From positions 1-13,284 of the forward strand of contig CAJXBY010000061.1 in NCBI GenBank assembly GCA_913051905.1: DNA of 13,284 bases, in the 5' to 3' direction. Positions within the stretch are counted from its first letter, which is position 1. The number at the start of each line of letters is the position of its first letter. Positions 1 through 7,859 of this stretch are shown piece by piece. The notes beneath the pieces were generated by a model. That model made no database searches and was not told the DNA's origin. It saw only the letters and a list, made by a program, of their open reading frames with translations. The position numbers and the translations under genes are program-made. Source of the DNA: an uncultured Gammaproteobacteria bacterium. Lineage in GTDB: Bacteria; Pseudomonadota; Gammaproteobacteria; Arenicellales; UBA868.

Positions 1-97
1 CCGGATTGAATGCACCCACTTTGCCGTAGGAACACATCATTTCACACTGATGGCAACCCGTGCACGTGTCACTGTCCATCCGCAGCGCTTTAAGCAT
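1..97 (-). CDS. 4Fe-4S dicluster ferredoxin-like protein, N-terminal fragment (cut by window edge)
   Basis: The minus strand from 97 encodes 32 residues, starting MLKALRMDSDTCTGCHQCEM, before the window ends. Seen: a CxxCxxCxxxC cluster-binding motif (Cys12, 15, 18 and 22) followed by a Ser and, ten residues later, Phe-Asn-Pro. That C-x-G-C-x-x-C-E-M-x-C-S...FNP arrangement is typical of the small multi-cluster ferredoxins that carry electrons for aldehyde ferredoxin oxidoreductase (AOR) type tungsten enzymes and related HycB/DmsB-like subunits. The start at 97 is chosen because AAGGGG lies about five bases upstream; an in-frame ATG at 118 is possible but has no such site. The remainder, expected to hold at least one more cluster motif, lies outside the window. 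The Fe-S assignment is firm; the AOR partnership is inferred. Confidence 0.72.
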   Translation of the reverse strand, partial: MLKALRMDSDTCTGCHQCEMMCSYGKVGAFNP

Positions 98-158
98 ACA
101 AACCCCTTGTCTTGTCATCGGCCATCGCAAACAGACCGCGGCCAATGCCGTTTCAGCT

Positions 159-186
159 ATGTTACACCTTCAATTGGCAATTTCAA
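159..186 (-). promoter_or_regulatory. candidate sigma70-type promoter for the 4Fe-4S protein gene
   Basis: On the minus strand TTGAAA (186-181) and TAACAT (164-159) are separated by 16 bp, five and four matches to the consensus boxes. Transcription would begin near 152, giving a leader of about 55 bases. The rest of the 247-bp gap between the divergent genes (98-344) shows no RNA gene, repeat or convincing coding frame. Confidence 0.33.
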
Positions 187-344
187 ACCGTGCCGGGTCA
201 CTTTCAGAACTGCGCGACACGTCTGAGAACCACAACCGCTAAAATCCGCCTGCAGGCCATCCAATATCAGGTTGTCTTTGGGACGAACTCCCCGGGAATT
301 CTGGTTTTTGACTTTCGGTTCCCTATGCCGTCCGCACCACCATC

Positions 345-1538
345 ATGAATAAAAACCGCCTTTTTGTACTGTTGAAAATTCTGATTGTGGCTGTTCTGCT
401 GGGTGTGATCTTTTTCGCCATCGACTGGCGCGATCACTACCAAATTGTCTCAGTGGAAGGCGAGCCGGTGGAAACCGTCTACGGGCGGATCATCGGTCGG
501 TGGGACCAGGACCCCGTACGCTTTGTCACTGAGATTTCCAACACACCCCGGAATGTGTATCGAAGCGAAGCGTCAAGCGGGCGGACGATCGTAATGAAAC
601 CCGGGATCCTGACTTACTTCGCCAACGTGGACTTCGGTCGGTTCGGCCTTGGTGCGGCCGCGTTTCTGGTATTTGTCGTCGTGATCAACAGCCGCTGGTG
701 GTGGCTGATGCGCGTCAATGGACTCGGCGTCGGATTTTTAGAAGCACAACGCTTTGCGTGGATTGGCATTTTCTGCAGCAACGTTTTACCCGGCGCGACG
801 GGCGGAGACGTAGTGAAAGCGGTCTATATCATCCGGCGGTGTTCCGGCGACCGGGTCCGGGCCGTGGTTTCGGTGGTTGTCGACCGGATCCTCGGCCTGC
901 TGTCACTGCTCTTTGTGTGCAGCATCTTCAGTGTCGGTAGCCTGGAACGTTTCCCTTACTTCACATGGGCCGTCTGGGCCTGCGCGCTCTCTGTACTCGT
1001 GATTGCGGTTCTGCTGCTGAGCCCGAAGTTGCGATCTGTGCTGCGTTTCGAAAAGCTGGTCGGCCGACTGCCCGACCGGATAGGGACGATCGTGACGGAA
1101 CTAGACGATGCCGTACTTCAGTACCGCGATCACCTTAAGGGTATCGGGCTCTGGATTCTGGTCAGTCCCCTGACCTACAGTCTTTTCTGCGGCAGTGTCT
1201 TTCTGATGGACCGGGCACTGGGTGTGGGCCTTGAATTAAGTGATTATTGGGTGATTGTTCCGGTAGCTGCTGTTGCCCAAGCCATTCCGATTGCGCCGGC
1301 CGGTTGGGGGATCGGTGAAGCCGCCTACGGCGCACTGGTCGGCAAATTCGGCGCCGCGGCCCTGCCGGGCATAGAGAATGCTGAACAGATGATGCGCACC
1401 CGGGGTGTTGCACTCTCGGTACTACACAGGACACACGTGGTGGTCTGGTCACTGATCGGCGGCATCCTGCTGTTGATCGACCGACAACTGCATCCCAGCG
1501 ACGACCCGCTCAAGGCCAAACGCGGCGGAGATTCCTGA
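345..1538 (+). CDS. flippase-like integral membrane protein (LPG_synthase_TM / UPF0104 family)
   Basis: A 397-residue polytopic membrane protein of the family that includes the transmembrane half of lysylphosphatidylglycerol synthase and the AglD-like lipid flippases. Seen: a first membrane segment at residues 6-25, then a long polar stretch of about 70 residues (26-98), then further hydrophobic segments. Family landmarks are NVLPGATGGDVVKA near 146-159, DRILGLL at 180-186 and PIAPAGWGIGE near 305-315. The family is thought to move or modify lipid-linked molecules; the substrate cannot be told from sequence. The polar stretch between the first two segments is larger than in the minimal family and probably forms an extracytoplasmic domain. 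No lysyl-transferase (DUF2156) domain follows, so this is not a full MprF. The GNAT gene begins 14 bases after its stop, suggesting co-transcription. No clear Shine-Dalgarno precedes the ATG. Confidence 0.8.
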   Translation: MNKNRLFVLLKILIVAVLLGVIFFAIDWRDHYQIVSVEGEPVETVYGRIIGRWDQDPVRFVTEISNTPRNVYRSEASSGRTIVMKPGILTYFANVDFGRFGLGAAAFLVFVVVINSRWWWLMRVNGLGVGFLEAQRFAWIGIFCSNVLPGATGGDVVKAVYIIRRCSGDRVRAVVSVVVDRILGLLSLLFVCSIFSVGSLERFPYFTWAVWACALSVLVIAVLLLSPKLRSVLRFEKLVGRLPDRIGTIVTELDDAVLQYRDHLKGIGLWILVSPLTYSLFCGSVFLMDRALGVGLELSDYWVIVPVAAVAQAIPIAPAGWGIGEAAYGALVGKFGAAALPGIENAEQMMRTRGVALSVLHRTHVVVWSLIGGILLLIDRQLHPSDDPLKAKRGGDS

Positions 1539-1552
1539 GAAACTCCCGCCCG

Positions 1553-2149
1553 ATGAAAGACCGACCGGCAGAATATACGGCCCCCGTGGTGACGGCAGAA
1601 GGAGCCCTGGAGGTTACCTTCACCACCCTTGAAATGCGGGAATCGCCGGACCCTCATCCCTACCGGGGACCGACTATCGAAAACCTCTCGGTTCTGAGAG
1701 CGCTCGAGCCCACCGTCTCGTTCTATCGATATCTCTACAACCACGTTGGCGGACCGTGTCTGTGGTATGAACGCCGCGCGTTGTCGGATGATGCGCTTAA
1801 AACCCTACTGAACAACCCGGATGTGCAGATCTTTGTGCTCTACGTCAACGGTGTCCCGGCGGGATTTGCAGAGCTAAATACGCAGGTCGTAGACGACTGT
1901 GAGCTCGCCTATTTTGGTCTGCTACCGGAATTCACGGGCAGAAGACTAGGTCCCTGGTTTCTGAACTGGACGGTCCAGCGGGCCTGGGACTTGAACCCAG
2001 AGAGACTGTGGGTCAACACCTGCACCCTGGACCATCCAGCTGCTTTGAGGGTCTACCAACAGGCCGGATTTACCGTCTTCCGGGAAGAAACGAAGCGTAT
2101 TCGGGATCCCCGGCAGCAGCCTTTCTGGGGACCTGGATATCCCAACTGA
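1553..2149 (+). CDS. GNAT family N-acetyltransferase
   Basis: A 198-residue protein with one GNAT fold covering the C-terminal two thirds. Seen: a central strand (VQIFVLYVNGVPAGFAEL, about 91-108), then motif A with the acetyl-CoA pyrophosphate loop FTGRRLGPWF (about 127-136, the usual R/Q-x-x-G-x-G/A signature with RRLGP), and motif B NTCTLDHPAALRVYQQAGF (155-173), the usual N/D-x-A-x-x-x-Y-x-x-x-G-F ending. The first 50 residues are not typical of the fold and have no recognised function. The acceptor is unknown; small molecule or protein are both possible. It sits 14 bases downstream of the flippase-like gene and is probably translated from the same mRNA. It converges on parE with a 33-base gap in which I see no strong terminator. 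Confidence 0.82.
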   Translation: MKDRPAEYTAPVVTAEGALEVTFTTLEMRESPDPHPYRGPTIENLSVLRALEPTVSFYRYLYNHVGGPCLWYERRALSDDALKTLLNNPDVQIFVLYVNGVPAGFAELNTQVVDDCELAYFGLLPEFTGRRLGPWFLNWTVQRAWDLNPERLWVNTCTLDHPAALRVYQQAGFTVFREETKRIRDPRQQPFWGPGYPN

Positions 2150-2182
2150 GCGAGCGCCCTGTAGTGGCGGTTACGGCACCGG

Positions 2183-4075
2183 TCAGCCAACGTCGGCCTG
2201 ATCACCTTTCTCGCCCAGCCAGAGTTTGCGGTCACCGGAACGCTTTCGAGCCAGCAGCAGGTCCAGTGTCTTTTCTGCCTTGTTGCGTCCATCGAGCTGT
2301 AGCTGTATCAGGCGGCGGGTCGTGGGTGCCATGGTGGTCTCGCGTAGCTGTGCCGGATTCATTTCACCCAGACCCTTGAAGCGCTGGACGTTGACCACAC
2401 CGCGTAGTTTCTCGGTCTTGATCTGATCCAAAATGGCGCGCCGTTCCTTTTCGTCCAGCGCATAGTACACGTTCTTGCCAATATCGATCCGGAACAGCGG
2501 CGGCATGGCAACACACACCCGACCAGCTTCGACCAGTGAGCGAAAATGCCTGAAAAACAACGCACACAGCAATGTGGCGATATGGGCCCCGTCGGAATCG
2601 GCATCGGCCAGAATACAAACCTTGCCGTAACGCAGGCCCGAAAAATCCGACGAGCCCGGGTCGACTCCGAGCGCGATGGCAATATCGTGGACCTCCTGGG
2701 AACCCAGCACTTCAGCGGACTCGACTTCCCAGGTGTTCAGAATCTTGCCACGCAAAGGCATGATCGCCTGGTAGTCCTTGTCGCGTGCCTGTTTGGCCGA
2801 CCCACCCGCTGAATCTCCCTCGACCAAGAACAGTTCCGTCTGCTCGAGATCGTGACTGGCACAGTCTGCCAGCTTGCCCGGTAATGCAGGGCCCGACGCG
2901 ATCTTCTTTCGGGCGACCTGGCGTCGTTCCTTGAGTCGGTGCTGGGCGCTGTCAATCGCAAGACCTGCAATCTGCTCAGCATCCCCCGTGTGCTGGTTCA
3001 GCCACAGGCTGAACGAATCCCGGGCTGCGGTGGTGGTGAATACCCCTGCATCGCGGGACGACAGCCGTTCCTTGGTCTGCCCGCTGAACTGGGGATCTTT
3101 CATCCGTAAAGATAATACGAAACAGCAGTTGCCGAAGATATCCTCCGGCGCGAGTTTGATACCACGGGGCAACAGACCCCGAAACTCGCAAAACTCACGC
3201 ACCGCGTCCGTTAGGCCGCTGCGGAAACCACTGACGTGCGCACCGCCCTGGATGGTCGGAATCAGGTTCACATAACTCTCGGAAACCCCGTCACCGCTAT
3301 CGGTCAGCCAGGCAACCGCCCAGTCCGCTTCTTGCTCGCCGGCTCTGATGTGTTCGACAACAGGCTCGGCCGGAACGATATCGAAATCACCGATTTCCCC
3401 CAGCAGGTAGTCTCGCAGACCGTCTTCGTACTCCCAGACCGTGTTGTTCTTGGGGTTGCTTTCATCCTTGAGATCGATCCGCAGGCCCGGGCACAGCACC
3501 GCTTTGGCGCGCAACAGGCGTTTAAGGTTGGGCACCGAAAAACCGGGGCTGTCAAAGAACTCGGGATCGGGCCAGAACCGCAGACGGGTGCCCGTGTTGC
3601 GGGCCCCGACCTTCCCTTTGATTTTCAACCGCCCCATCGCGACACCGTCGCGGAAGGCCATGTGGTACTCGCTGCCACCCCGCCGGACCCAGACCTCAAG
3701 TTTTGAGGACAACGCATTTACAACCGATACGCCGACGCCGTGCAGCCCGCCAGAGTAGTTGTAGTTTTTGTTTGAAAATTTCCCGCCAGCGTGCAGACGG
3801 GTGAGTATCACCTCCACGCCGCTGACTTTCTCCCCTTTATGCTTGTCGACCGGCATCCCACGCCCGTCGTCGGAGACCGTCATCGAGAGGTCTTTGTGCA
3901 GGGTAACCGCGATGCTGCGGGCATAGCTGGCGATCGCTTCATCGACGCTGTTGTCGATCACTTCCTGGGCCAGGTGATCTGGCCGCTCGGTCTGGGTGTA
4001 CATGCCGGGTCGTTTCCGAACCGGCTGAAGTCCCGTCAGGACCTCAATCGCACTTGAATCGTAACTGGCAGACAT
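2183..4075 (-). CDS. parE: DNA topoisomerase IV subunit B
   Basis: The ATPase subunit of topoisomerase IV, which with ParC decatenates daughter chromosomes and relaxes supercoils. Length is 630 residues, the same as E. coli ParE. Seen in order: the GHKL ATPase domain with EVIDNSVDEA (38-47), DDGRGMPVD (69-77) and GGLHGVG (109-115); the QTK loop (333-335) that contacts the ATP gamma phosphate; the Toprim domain with EGDSAGGSA (419-427, catalytic Glu419) and the metal-binding DADSD (491-495); and the C-terminal QRFKGLGEMNP (564-574). It lacks the 160-180 residue insert found in the Toprim region of gammaproteobacterial GyrB, which supports ParE over GyrB. No parC lies in the window. No clear Shine-Dalgarno precedes the ATG at 4075; the upstream rubrerythrin is insulated by a terminator, so parE should have its own promoter in 4076-4140, where I cannot pick one out. 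Confidence 0.97.
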   Translation of the reverse strand: MSASYDSSAIEVLTGLQPVRKRPGMYTQTERPDHLAQEVIDNSVDEAIASYARSIAVTLHKDLSMTVSDDGRGMPVDKHKGEKVSGVEVILTRLHAGGKFSNKNYNYSGGLHGVGVSVVNALSSKLEVWVRRGGSEYHMAFRDGVAMGRLKIKGKVGARNTGTRLRFWPDPEFFDSPGFSVPNLKRLLRAKAVLCPGLRIDLKDESNPKNNTVWEYEDGLRDYLLGEIGDFDIVPAEPVVEHIRAGEQEADWAVAWLTDSGDGVSESYVNLIPTIQGGAHVSGFRSGLTDAVREFCEFRGLLPRGIKLAPEDIFGNCCFVLSLRMKDPQFSGQTKERLSSRDAGVFTTTAARDSFSLWLNQHTGDAEQIAGLAIDSAQHRLKERRQVARKKIASGPALPGKLADCASHDLEQTELFLVEGDSAGGSAKQARDKDYQAIMPLRGKILNTWEVESAEVLGSQEVHDIAIALGVDPGSSDFSGLRYGKVCILADADSDGAHIATLLCALFFRHFRSLVEAGRVCVAMPPLFRIDIGKNVYYALDEKERRAILDQIKTEKLRGVVNVQRFKGLGEMNPAQLRETTMAPTTRRLIQLQLDGRNKAEKTLDLLLARKRSGDRKLWLGEKGDQADVG

Positions 4076-4140
4076 TGCGAAGGGCAGAATCAGGCGCCAT
4101 CGTGCGGCGCGAAGTCGTCCTCCCGTACACGCTCCACAGA

Positions 4141-4168
4141 AAACAGGGCCGGTCTAGGCCGGCCCTTG
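4141..4168 (-). terminator. intrinsic terminator of the rubrerythrin gene
   Basis: Read on the minus strand, AGGGCCGG and CCGGCCCT (4167-4160 and 4153-4146) form an 8-bp GC-rich stem around a 6-base loop, followed by GTTTT (4145-4141). It lies 24 bases past the rubrerythrin stop and before parE, so it should end the rubrerythrin transcript and keep it apart from parE. Confidence 0.8.
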
Positions 4169-4191
4169 CTGTGTCTCATCAAACAGAAATC

Positions 4192-4611
4192 CTAACCATC
4201 CAGATTATCAAGGGCTTTCTGAAACCGGTTAGCATGAGACCGTTCAGCTTTAGCCAAGGTCTCAAACCAGTCGGCAATCTCGTCAAATCCCTCGTCCCGT
4301 GCGGTCTTTGACATACCCGGATACATGTCCGTGTACTCATGGGTCTCACCCGCGATGGCTGCCTGCAGATTCAATCCGGTGGCACCGATCGGCAGACCGG
4401 TCGCCGGATCGCCGCTTTGTTCAAGATACTCCAGATGACCGTGGGCGTGACCCGTTTCACCCTCCGCTGTGGAACGGAACACGGCAGCCACGTCGTTGTA
4501 ACCCTCGACGTCCGCTTTGGCTGCAAAATACAGGTAGCGCCGGTTGGCTTGCGACTCGCCGGCAAAAGCATCTTTCAGATTCTGCTCTGTCTGACTGCCT
4601 TTGAATGCCAT
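4192..4611 (-). CDS. rubrerythrin-type diiron protein without rubredoxin domain
   Basis: A 139-residue four-helix diiron protein of the rubrerythrin family, which in bacteria usually reduces peroxide in the cytoplasm or serves in iron/oxidative stress handling. Seen: four helix motifs carrying the iron ligands, [14 protein letters not shown] (Glu19), [10 protein letters not shown] (Glu52, His55), [12 protein letters not shown] (Glu89, Glu92) and [10 protein letters not shown] (Glu123, His126). Classical rubrerythrins add a C-terminal rubredoxin domain with two CxxC pairs, for a total near 190 residues; this protein ends before it and contains no cysteine, so electrons must come from a separate donor. 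The start is secure: GGAGGT (4623-4618) sits six bases before the ATG. It is monocistronic, with a terminator just downstream, and divergent from xseB. Base and codon use looks like its neighbours. Confidence 0.93.
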   Translation of the reverse strand: MAFKGSQTEQNLKDAFAGESQANRRYLYFAAKADVEGYNDVAAVFRSTAEGETGHAHGHLEYLEQSGDPATGLPIGATGLNLQAAIAGETHEYTDMYPGMSKTARDEGFDEIADWFETLAKAERSHANRFQKALDNLDG

Positions 4612-4617
4612 ATCATG

Positions 4618-4623
4618 ACCTCC
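4618..4623 (-). promoter_or_regulatory. strong Shine-Dalgarno of the rubrerythrin gene
   Basis: GGAGGT on the minus strand, six bases before the ATG at 4611. It is the only near-perfect ribosome binding site in the window and fixes the start of the gene. High translation would fit an abundant stress protein. Confidence 0.85.
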
Positions 4624-4635
4624 ATAAATGTGCTG

Positions 4636-4662
4636 TTGAAGAAATTCCCACTGCGATAAAAT
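4636..4662 (+). promoter_or_regulatory. candidate promoter of the xseB-ispA-dxs operon
   Basis: TTGAAG (4636-4641) and TAAAAT (4657-4662), with a 15-bp spacer, lie about 65 bases before the xseB start. The boxes match the consensus at four and five positions, but the spacer is short, so the call is tentative. The same stretch must also hold the divergent rubrerythrin promoter. Confidence 0.3.
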
Positions 4663-4728
4663 TGGCCCTAACTGAAACGACTCGAGTCTAATTTGGGACG
4701 TCGGGCGAGGTCAATGAGGCGAGCGCTG

Positions 4729-4974
4729 ATGGCCAGGCAAACCAAGCCGAAAATCGGGGATTTCGAAAAATCCCTGAAAGAACTTGAAACCATCGTAGAG
4801 CGGATGGAGCAGGGCGAGCAGTCTCTTGAGGCTTCATTGAAGGATTTCGAAAGAGGGATGGCACTGGTGGACGCCTGCAAAACGTCCCTGGAGACAGCCC
4901 AGCAGAAGATCCAGTCCCTGATTGAGAAAGACAATGAACTGCACGCGGAGGCCTATGAACCGGGTGCCCGGTAG
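4729..4974 (+). CDS. xseB: exodeoxyribonuclease VII small subunit
   Basis: An 81-residue acidic helical protein that assembles in several copies on XseA to form exonuclease VII, which degrades single-stranded DNA. Seen: the family core FEKSLKELETIVERMEQGEQ followed by SLEASLKDFERGMALVDACK, two helices forming a coiled-coil hairpin; E. coli XseB is 80 residues. The reading frame is open upstream to a TTG at 4693 and an ATG at 4714, but the ATG at 4729 gives the usual family length and has GAGG about ten bases upstream; the longer versions add an Arg-rich N-terminus not seen in the family. Its TAG stop overlaps the GTG of ispA by one base, so the two are translationally coupled. xseA is not in the window, as is normal. 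Confidence 0.93.
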   Translation: MARQTKPKIGDFEKSLKELETIVERMEQGEQSLEASLKDFERGMALVDACKTSLETAQQKIQSLIEKDNELHAEAYEPGAR

Positions 4975-5873
4975 TGCCTGAAAGGACCTCTCTGGAAACT
5001 CTCTGGCCGGCGTGGTGCAAGCGGGTCGACGGTCATCTGGAGCACCAACTGCCCCGTACCGCAGGACAACCGGGGGAACTGCACGCGGCCATGCGTTACA
5101 GCAGTATCGGTGCGGGAAAACGGTTTCGCGCGGCACTGGTTTATGTCACGGGTACTTCCCTTGGCGCCCCCGAGAAAGCACTGGACGTGCCCGCCTGTGC
5201 AGTGGAACTGATTCACGCATTTTCACTCGTGCATGACGACCTGCCGGCCATGGATGACGACAATCTGCGGCGGGGCAAACCGACCTGCCATCGGGCTTTT
5301 GATGAGGCGACTGCCATACTCGCTGGCGATGCCCTCCAGACCCGGGCGTTTGAACTGCTGGCATCGGACCCGGAACTCGAGGTCACAGCTGAAAAGCGGC
5401 TGCAAATGCTGGCCCTGCTGGCTCGAGCCGCAGGTGCGGCCGGTCTCGCTGGAGGACAGGCGATTGACCTTCAGGCAACGTCCGAAAATTCCTCGCTCGA
5501 TACCCTCGAGGAGATGCATACACTCAAGACCGGGAGCCTGATCCGCGCATCGGTTTCTCTTGGAGCGATCACAGCCTCGGCGCCGGCGGAGATTCTGCGA
5601 ACGCTGGACCGGTTTGCCCAGAACCTCGGCCTTGCCTACCAGGTCATCGACGACGTTCTGGACGGCACCGTCGATACACCGGTACTGGGCAAGGACAGCG
5701 GATCAGACCGCGACGCCGACAAGCCGACCTACCTCAGCCTGCTTGGGGAACACGAAGCGCGTCTTTTCGCTGGGCGCTTGCATGACAGTGGTTGCGAGAT
5801 CCTGAACGGCCTGCCTTTTGATACCGAATTGCTCCTCGCGCTGTCACGATTTACCATCAACAGGAGCTACTGA
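4974..5873 (+). CDS. ispA: farnesyl diphosphate synthase ((2E,6E)-FPP synthase)
   Basis: Condenses dimethylallyl and geranyl diphosphate with isopentenyl diphosphate to make farnesyl diphosphate, the precursor of ubiquinone side chains, undecaprenyl phosphate and other isoprenoids. Length is 299 residues, identical to E. coli IspA. Seen: the first Asp-rich motif DDLPAMD (88-94), preceded by ELIHAFSLVH; GAGKRFR (46-52), which binds the diphosphate; LKTGSLI (184-190); and the second Asp-rich motif DDVLD (226-230) followed by LGKDSGSDRDADKPTY, the typical IspA tail of that region. The start is GTG at 4974, overlapping the xseB TAG by one base (TAGTG), with no Shine-Dalgarno of its own, so translation should depend on coupling to xseB. 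dxs follows after 56 bases. Confidence 0.96.
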   Translation: MPERTSLETLWPAWCKRVDGHLEHQLPRTAGQPGELHAAMRYSSIGAGKRFRAALVYVTGTSLGAPEKALDVPACAVELIHAFSLVHDDLPAMDDDNLRRGKPTCHRAFDEATAILAGDALQTRAFELLASDPELEVTAEKRLQMLALLARAAGAAGLAGGQAIDLQATSENSSLDTLEEMHTLKTGSLIRASVSLGAITASAPAEILRTLDRFAQNLGLAYQVIDDVLDGTVDTPVLGKDSGSDRDADKPTYLSLLGEHEARLFAGRLHDSGCEILNGLPFDTELLLALSRFTINRSY

Positions 5874-5929
5874 CCGCCGCGAGGTGAAATTGGACCTGCC
5901 CGAGGACGGGCGGGGCCGCAGCAGACACG

Positions 5930-7816
5930 ATGAACAGCCCACAAACCTCCCTTCTCCTGGAGAAGATCGACTCCCCTGCCGATCTCCGAGAACTCGAGCC
6001 GGGACAGCTTAGCGAACTGGCCGAGGAGATTCGGGGCCACCTGATTGAATCGGTGTCCACCACTGGGGGGCATCTTGCGCCGGGTCTGGGAGCAGTGGAA
6101 CTGACTATTGCACTCCACTACGTCTTCAACACACCCAAAGACCGGCTGGTCTGGGACATCGGCCACCAGGCCTACCCCCACAAGATCATCACCGGACGCA
6201 AGGAACAGCTGCATACCATTCGGCAGCGCGATGGCCTGTCAGGCTTTCTGCGACGAATCGAAAGTGAGTACGACGTTTTCGGAGCCGGTCACTCAAGCAC
6301 TTCGATCAGCGCTGCCCTCGGCATGGCTGTTGCGTCCAAACTGGAACAGAGCAACCGCCAGGTGGTGGCCATTATCGGCGACGGCGGCCTGACGGCGGGT
6401 CAGGCCATGGAAGCGTTGAATAATGCAGGAGACATGGATTCGGATATCCTTGTCATTCTGAACGACAACGAGATGTCTATCTCGAAAAATGTCGGCGCCC
6501 TGTCCAACTACCTGGCCCGGATTCTTTCAGGCCGCACTTACACCACGGTCCGTGAGGGAAGCAAAACGGTCCTCGGCACCGTTCCACCCATGCAGGCCCT
6601 CGCCCGGCGCTGGGAAGAGCACATGAAAGGGATGGTGATGCCGAGCACGTTGTTCGAGGAACTCGGCTTCTACTATATCGGCCCGATCAACGGGCACGAC
6701 ATTCCCACTCTGGTATCGACCCTGCGGAACCTGAAGGCTATGCAGGGACCCCGCTTCCTGCACGTGGTTACCCGCAAGGGCCGCGGATTCGAACCTGCCG
6801 AAGGTGATCCCAGTGTATTCCACGGTGTCGGTCCCTTCGATCCTGCAACGGGCAAAATCGAAAAGGGGTCTGCCGCCAGGACCTACAGCAAAGTCTTCGG
6901 CGACTGGCTGTGCGATATGGCGCAGCAGGACAAAAAGCTGATTGGAATCACCCCGGCAATGCGGGAAGGTTCGGGACTGGTCCGATTCTCCCAGGAATTT
7001 CCGGAACGGTATTTCGACGTAGGCATTGCCGAACAGCACGCAATGACATTTGCCGCCGGTGCGGCGTGCGATGGCCTCAAGCCCGTGGTTGCGATCTATT
7101 CCACTTTTCTGCAGCGGGCTTACGATCAGCTGATCCATGACGTCAGTGTCCAGGGACTGGATGTGACGCTGGCCATCGACCGGGCCGGCATTGTCGGTGC
7201 GGACGGACCGACCCACCAGGGTGCTTACGACCTCACCTTCCTACGCTGCCTGCCGGATATGGTCATCATGGCACCAGCGAATGAAGCCGAATGCCGCAAC
7301 ATGCTGTACACCGCTTACCGGCATCCCGGTCCCGCCGCGGTCCGCTATCCCCGGGGCAGCGGTCCAGGAACAGCCGAAGATCACGACATGACCGAACTGT
7401 CCATAGGCGAGGCACAACTACTGCGCAGTGGACGCCGCGTTGCGATCCTCGCCTTTGGTCCAATGGTCAACGCGGCCCTGACCGTTGCCGAGATACTCGA
7501 TGCAACGCTGGTCAACATGCGCTTTGTCAAACCGCTGGACCGAGCAATGATCCTGCGGATGGCTGCTGATCATGACATGCTGGTAACGGTCGAAGAGAAC
7601 AACGTGCTGGGTGGCGCCGGATCTGGCGTAGCTGAAGTATTGAACTCGGAGGGTTGTTCGGTCGCAATGGTCAATCTCGGACTGCCCGATGAGCATATCG
7701 AACAGGGTGCACCGAGCGAAGTGCTGGCGGCCTGCGGTCTGGACGCAGAAGGCATCCGGCAGTCAATTGAGACCGCAGTTGCCGAGCGGCTTGCCCCGAT
7801 TCTTGAATCTGCTTAA
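5930..7816 (+). CDS. dxs: 1-deoxy-D-xylulose-5-phosphate synthase
   Basis: Thiamine diphosphate enzyme that joins pyruvate and glyceraldehyde 3-phosphate to make DXP, the entry step of the methylerythritol phosphate pathway and a precursor of thiamine and pyridoxal phosphate. Length is 628 residues (family about 620-640). Seen: GGHLAPGLG with the catalytic-site His48; [11 protein letters not shown] (75-85); the ThDP/Mg motif starting GDGGLTAGQ at 150 and ending at the Asn-Asn pair 164-165; [14 protein letters not shown] (268-281); and VGIAEQH (364-370), where Glu368 should activate ThDP. The C-terminal transketolase-like domains are complete. An in-frame stop lies directly upstream (5885), which limits the start to 5930 or later. 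With ispA immediately upstream, it forms the standard gammaproteobacterial isoprenoid pair. Confidence 0.97.
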   Translation: MNSPQTSLLLEKIDSPADLRELEPGQLSELAEEIRGHLIESVSTTGGHLAPGLGAVELTIALHYVFNTPKDRLVWDIGHQAYPHKIITGRKEQLHTIRQRDGLSGFLRRIESEYDVFGAGHSSTSISAALGMAVASKLEQSNRQVVAIIGDGGLTAGQAMEALNNAGDMDSDILVILNDNEMSISKNVGALSNYLARILSGRTYTTVREGSKTVLGTVPPMQALARRWEEHMKGMVMPSTLFEELGFYYIGPINGHDIPTLVSTLRNLKAMQGPRFLHVVTRKGRGFEPAEGDPSVFHGVGPFDPATGKIEKGSAARTYSKVFGDWLCDMAQQDKKLIGITPAMREGSGLVRFSQEFPERYFDVGIAEQHAMTFAAGAACDGLKPVVAIYSTFLQRAYDQLIHDVSVQGLDVTLAIDRAGIVGADGPTHQGAYDLTFLRCLPDMVIMAPANEAECRNMLYTAYRHPGPAAVRYPRGSGPGTAEDHDMTELSIGEAQLLRSGRRVAILAFGPMVNAALTVAEILDATLVNMRFVKPLDRAMILRMAADHDMLVTVEENNVLGGAGSGVAEVLNSEGCSVAMVNLGLPDEHIEQGAPSEVLAACGLDAEGIRQSIETAVAERLAPILESA

Positions 7817-7859
7817 ACTTGCTTCACCTCCCCGCCCGGCTGCGTAGATGTAATCCGGC

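Noticed and set aside
60..348. Overlapping plus-strand frames between the two divergent genes (60-242 and 112-348)
   Set aside because: They resemble no known family, lack a binding site, overlap the start of the 4Fe-4S gene or the candidate promoter, and have composition typical of out-of-frame translation.
3236..4057. Long plus-strand frames opposite parE (for example 3236-3706)
   Set aside because: They are antisense shadows of the highly constrained parE coding sequence, with no binding sites or family features.
4679..4688. GACTCGAGTC palindrome between rubrerythrin and xseB
   Set aside because: A 10-bp perfect palindrome is expected about a dozen times by chance in this window. The half-site spacing does not match the IscR type 1 arrangement I considered.
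6527..7216. 229-codon minus-strand frame opposite dxs
   Set aside because: It lies wholly within dxs, whose motifs are unambiguous; the long antisense frame is a by-product of GC-rich codon usage.
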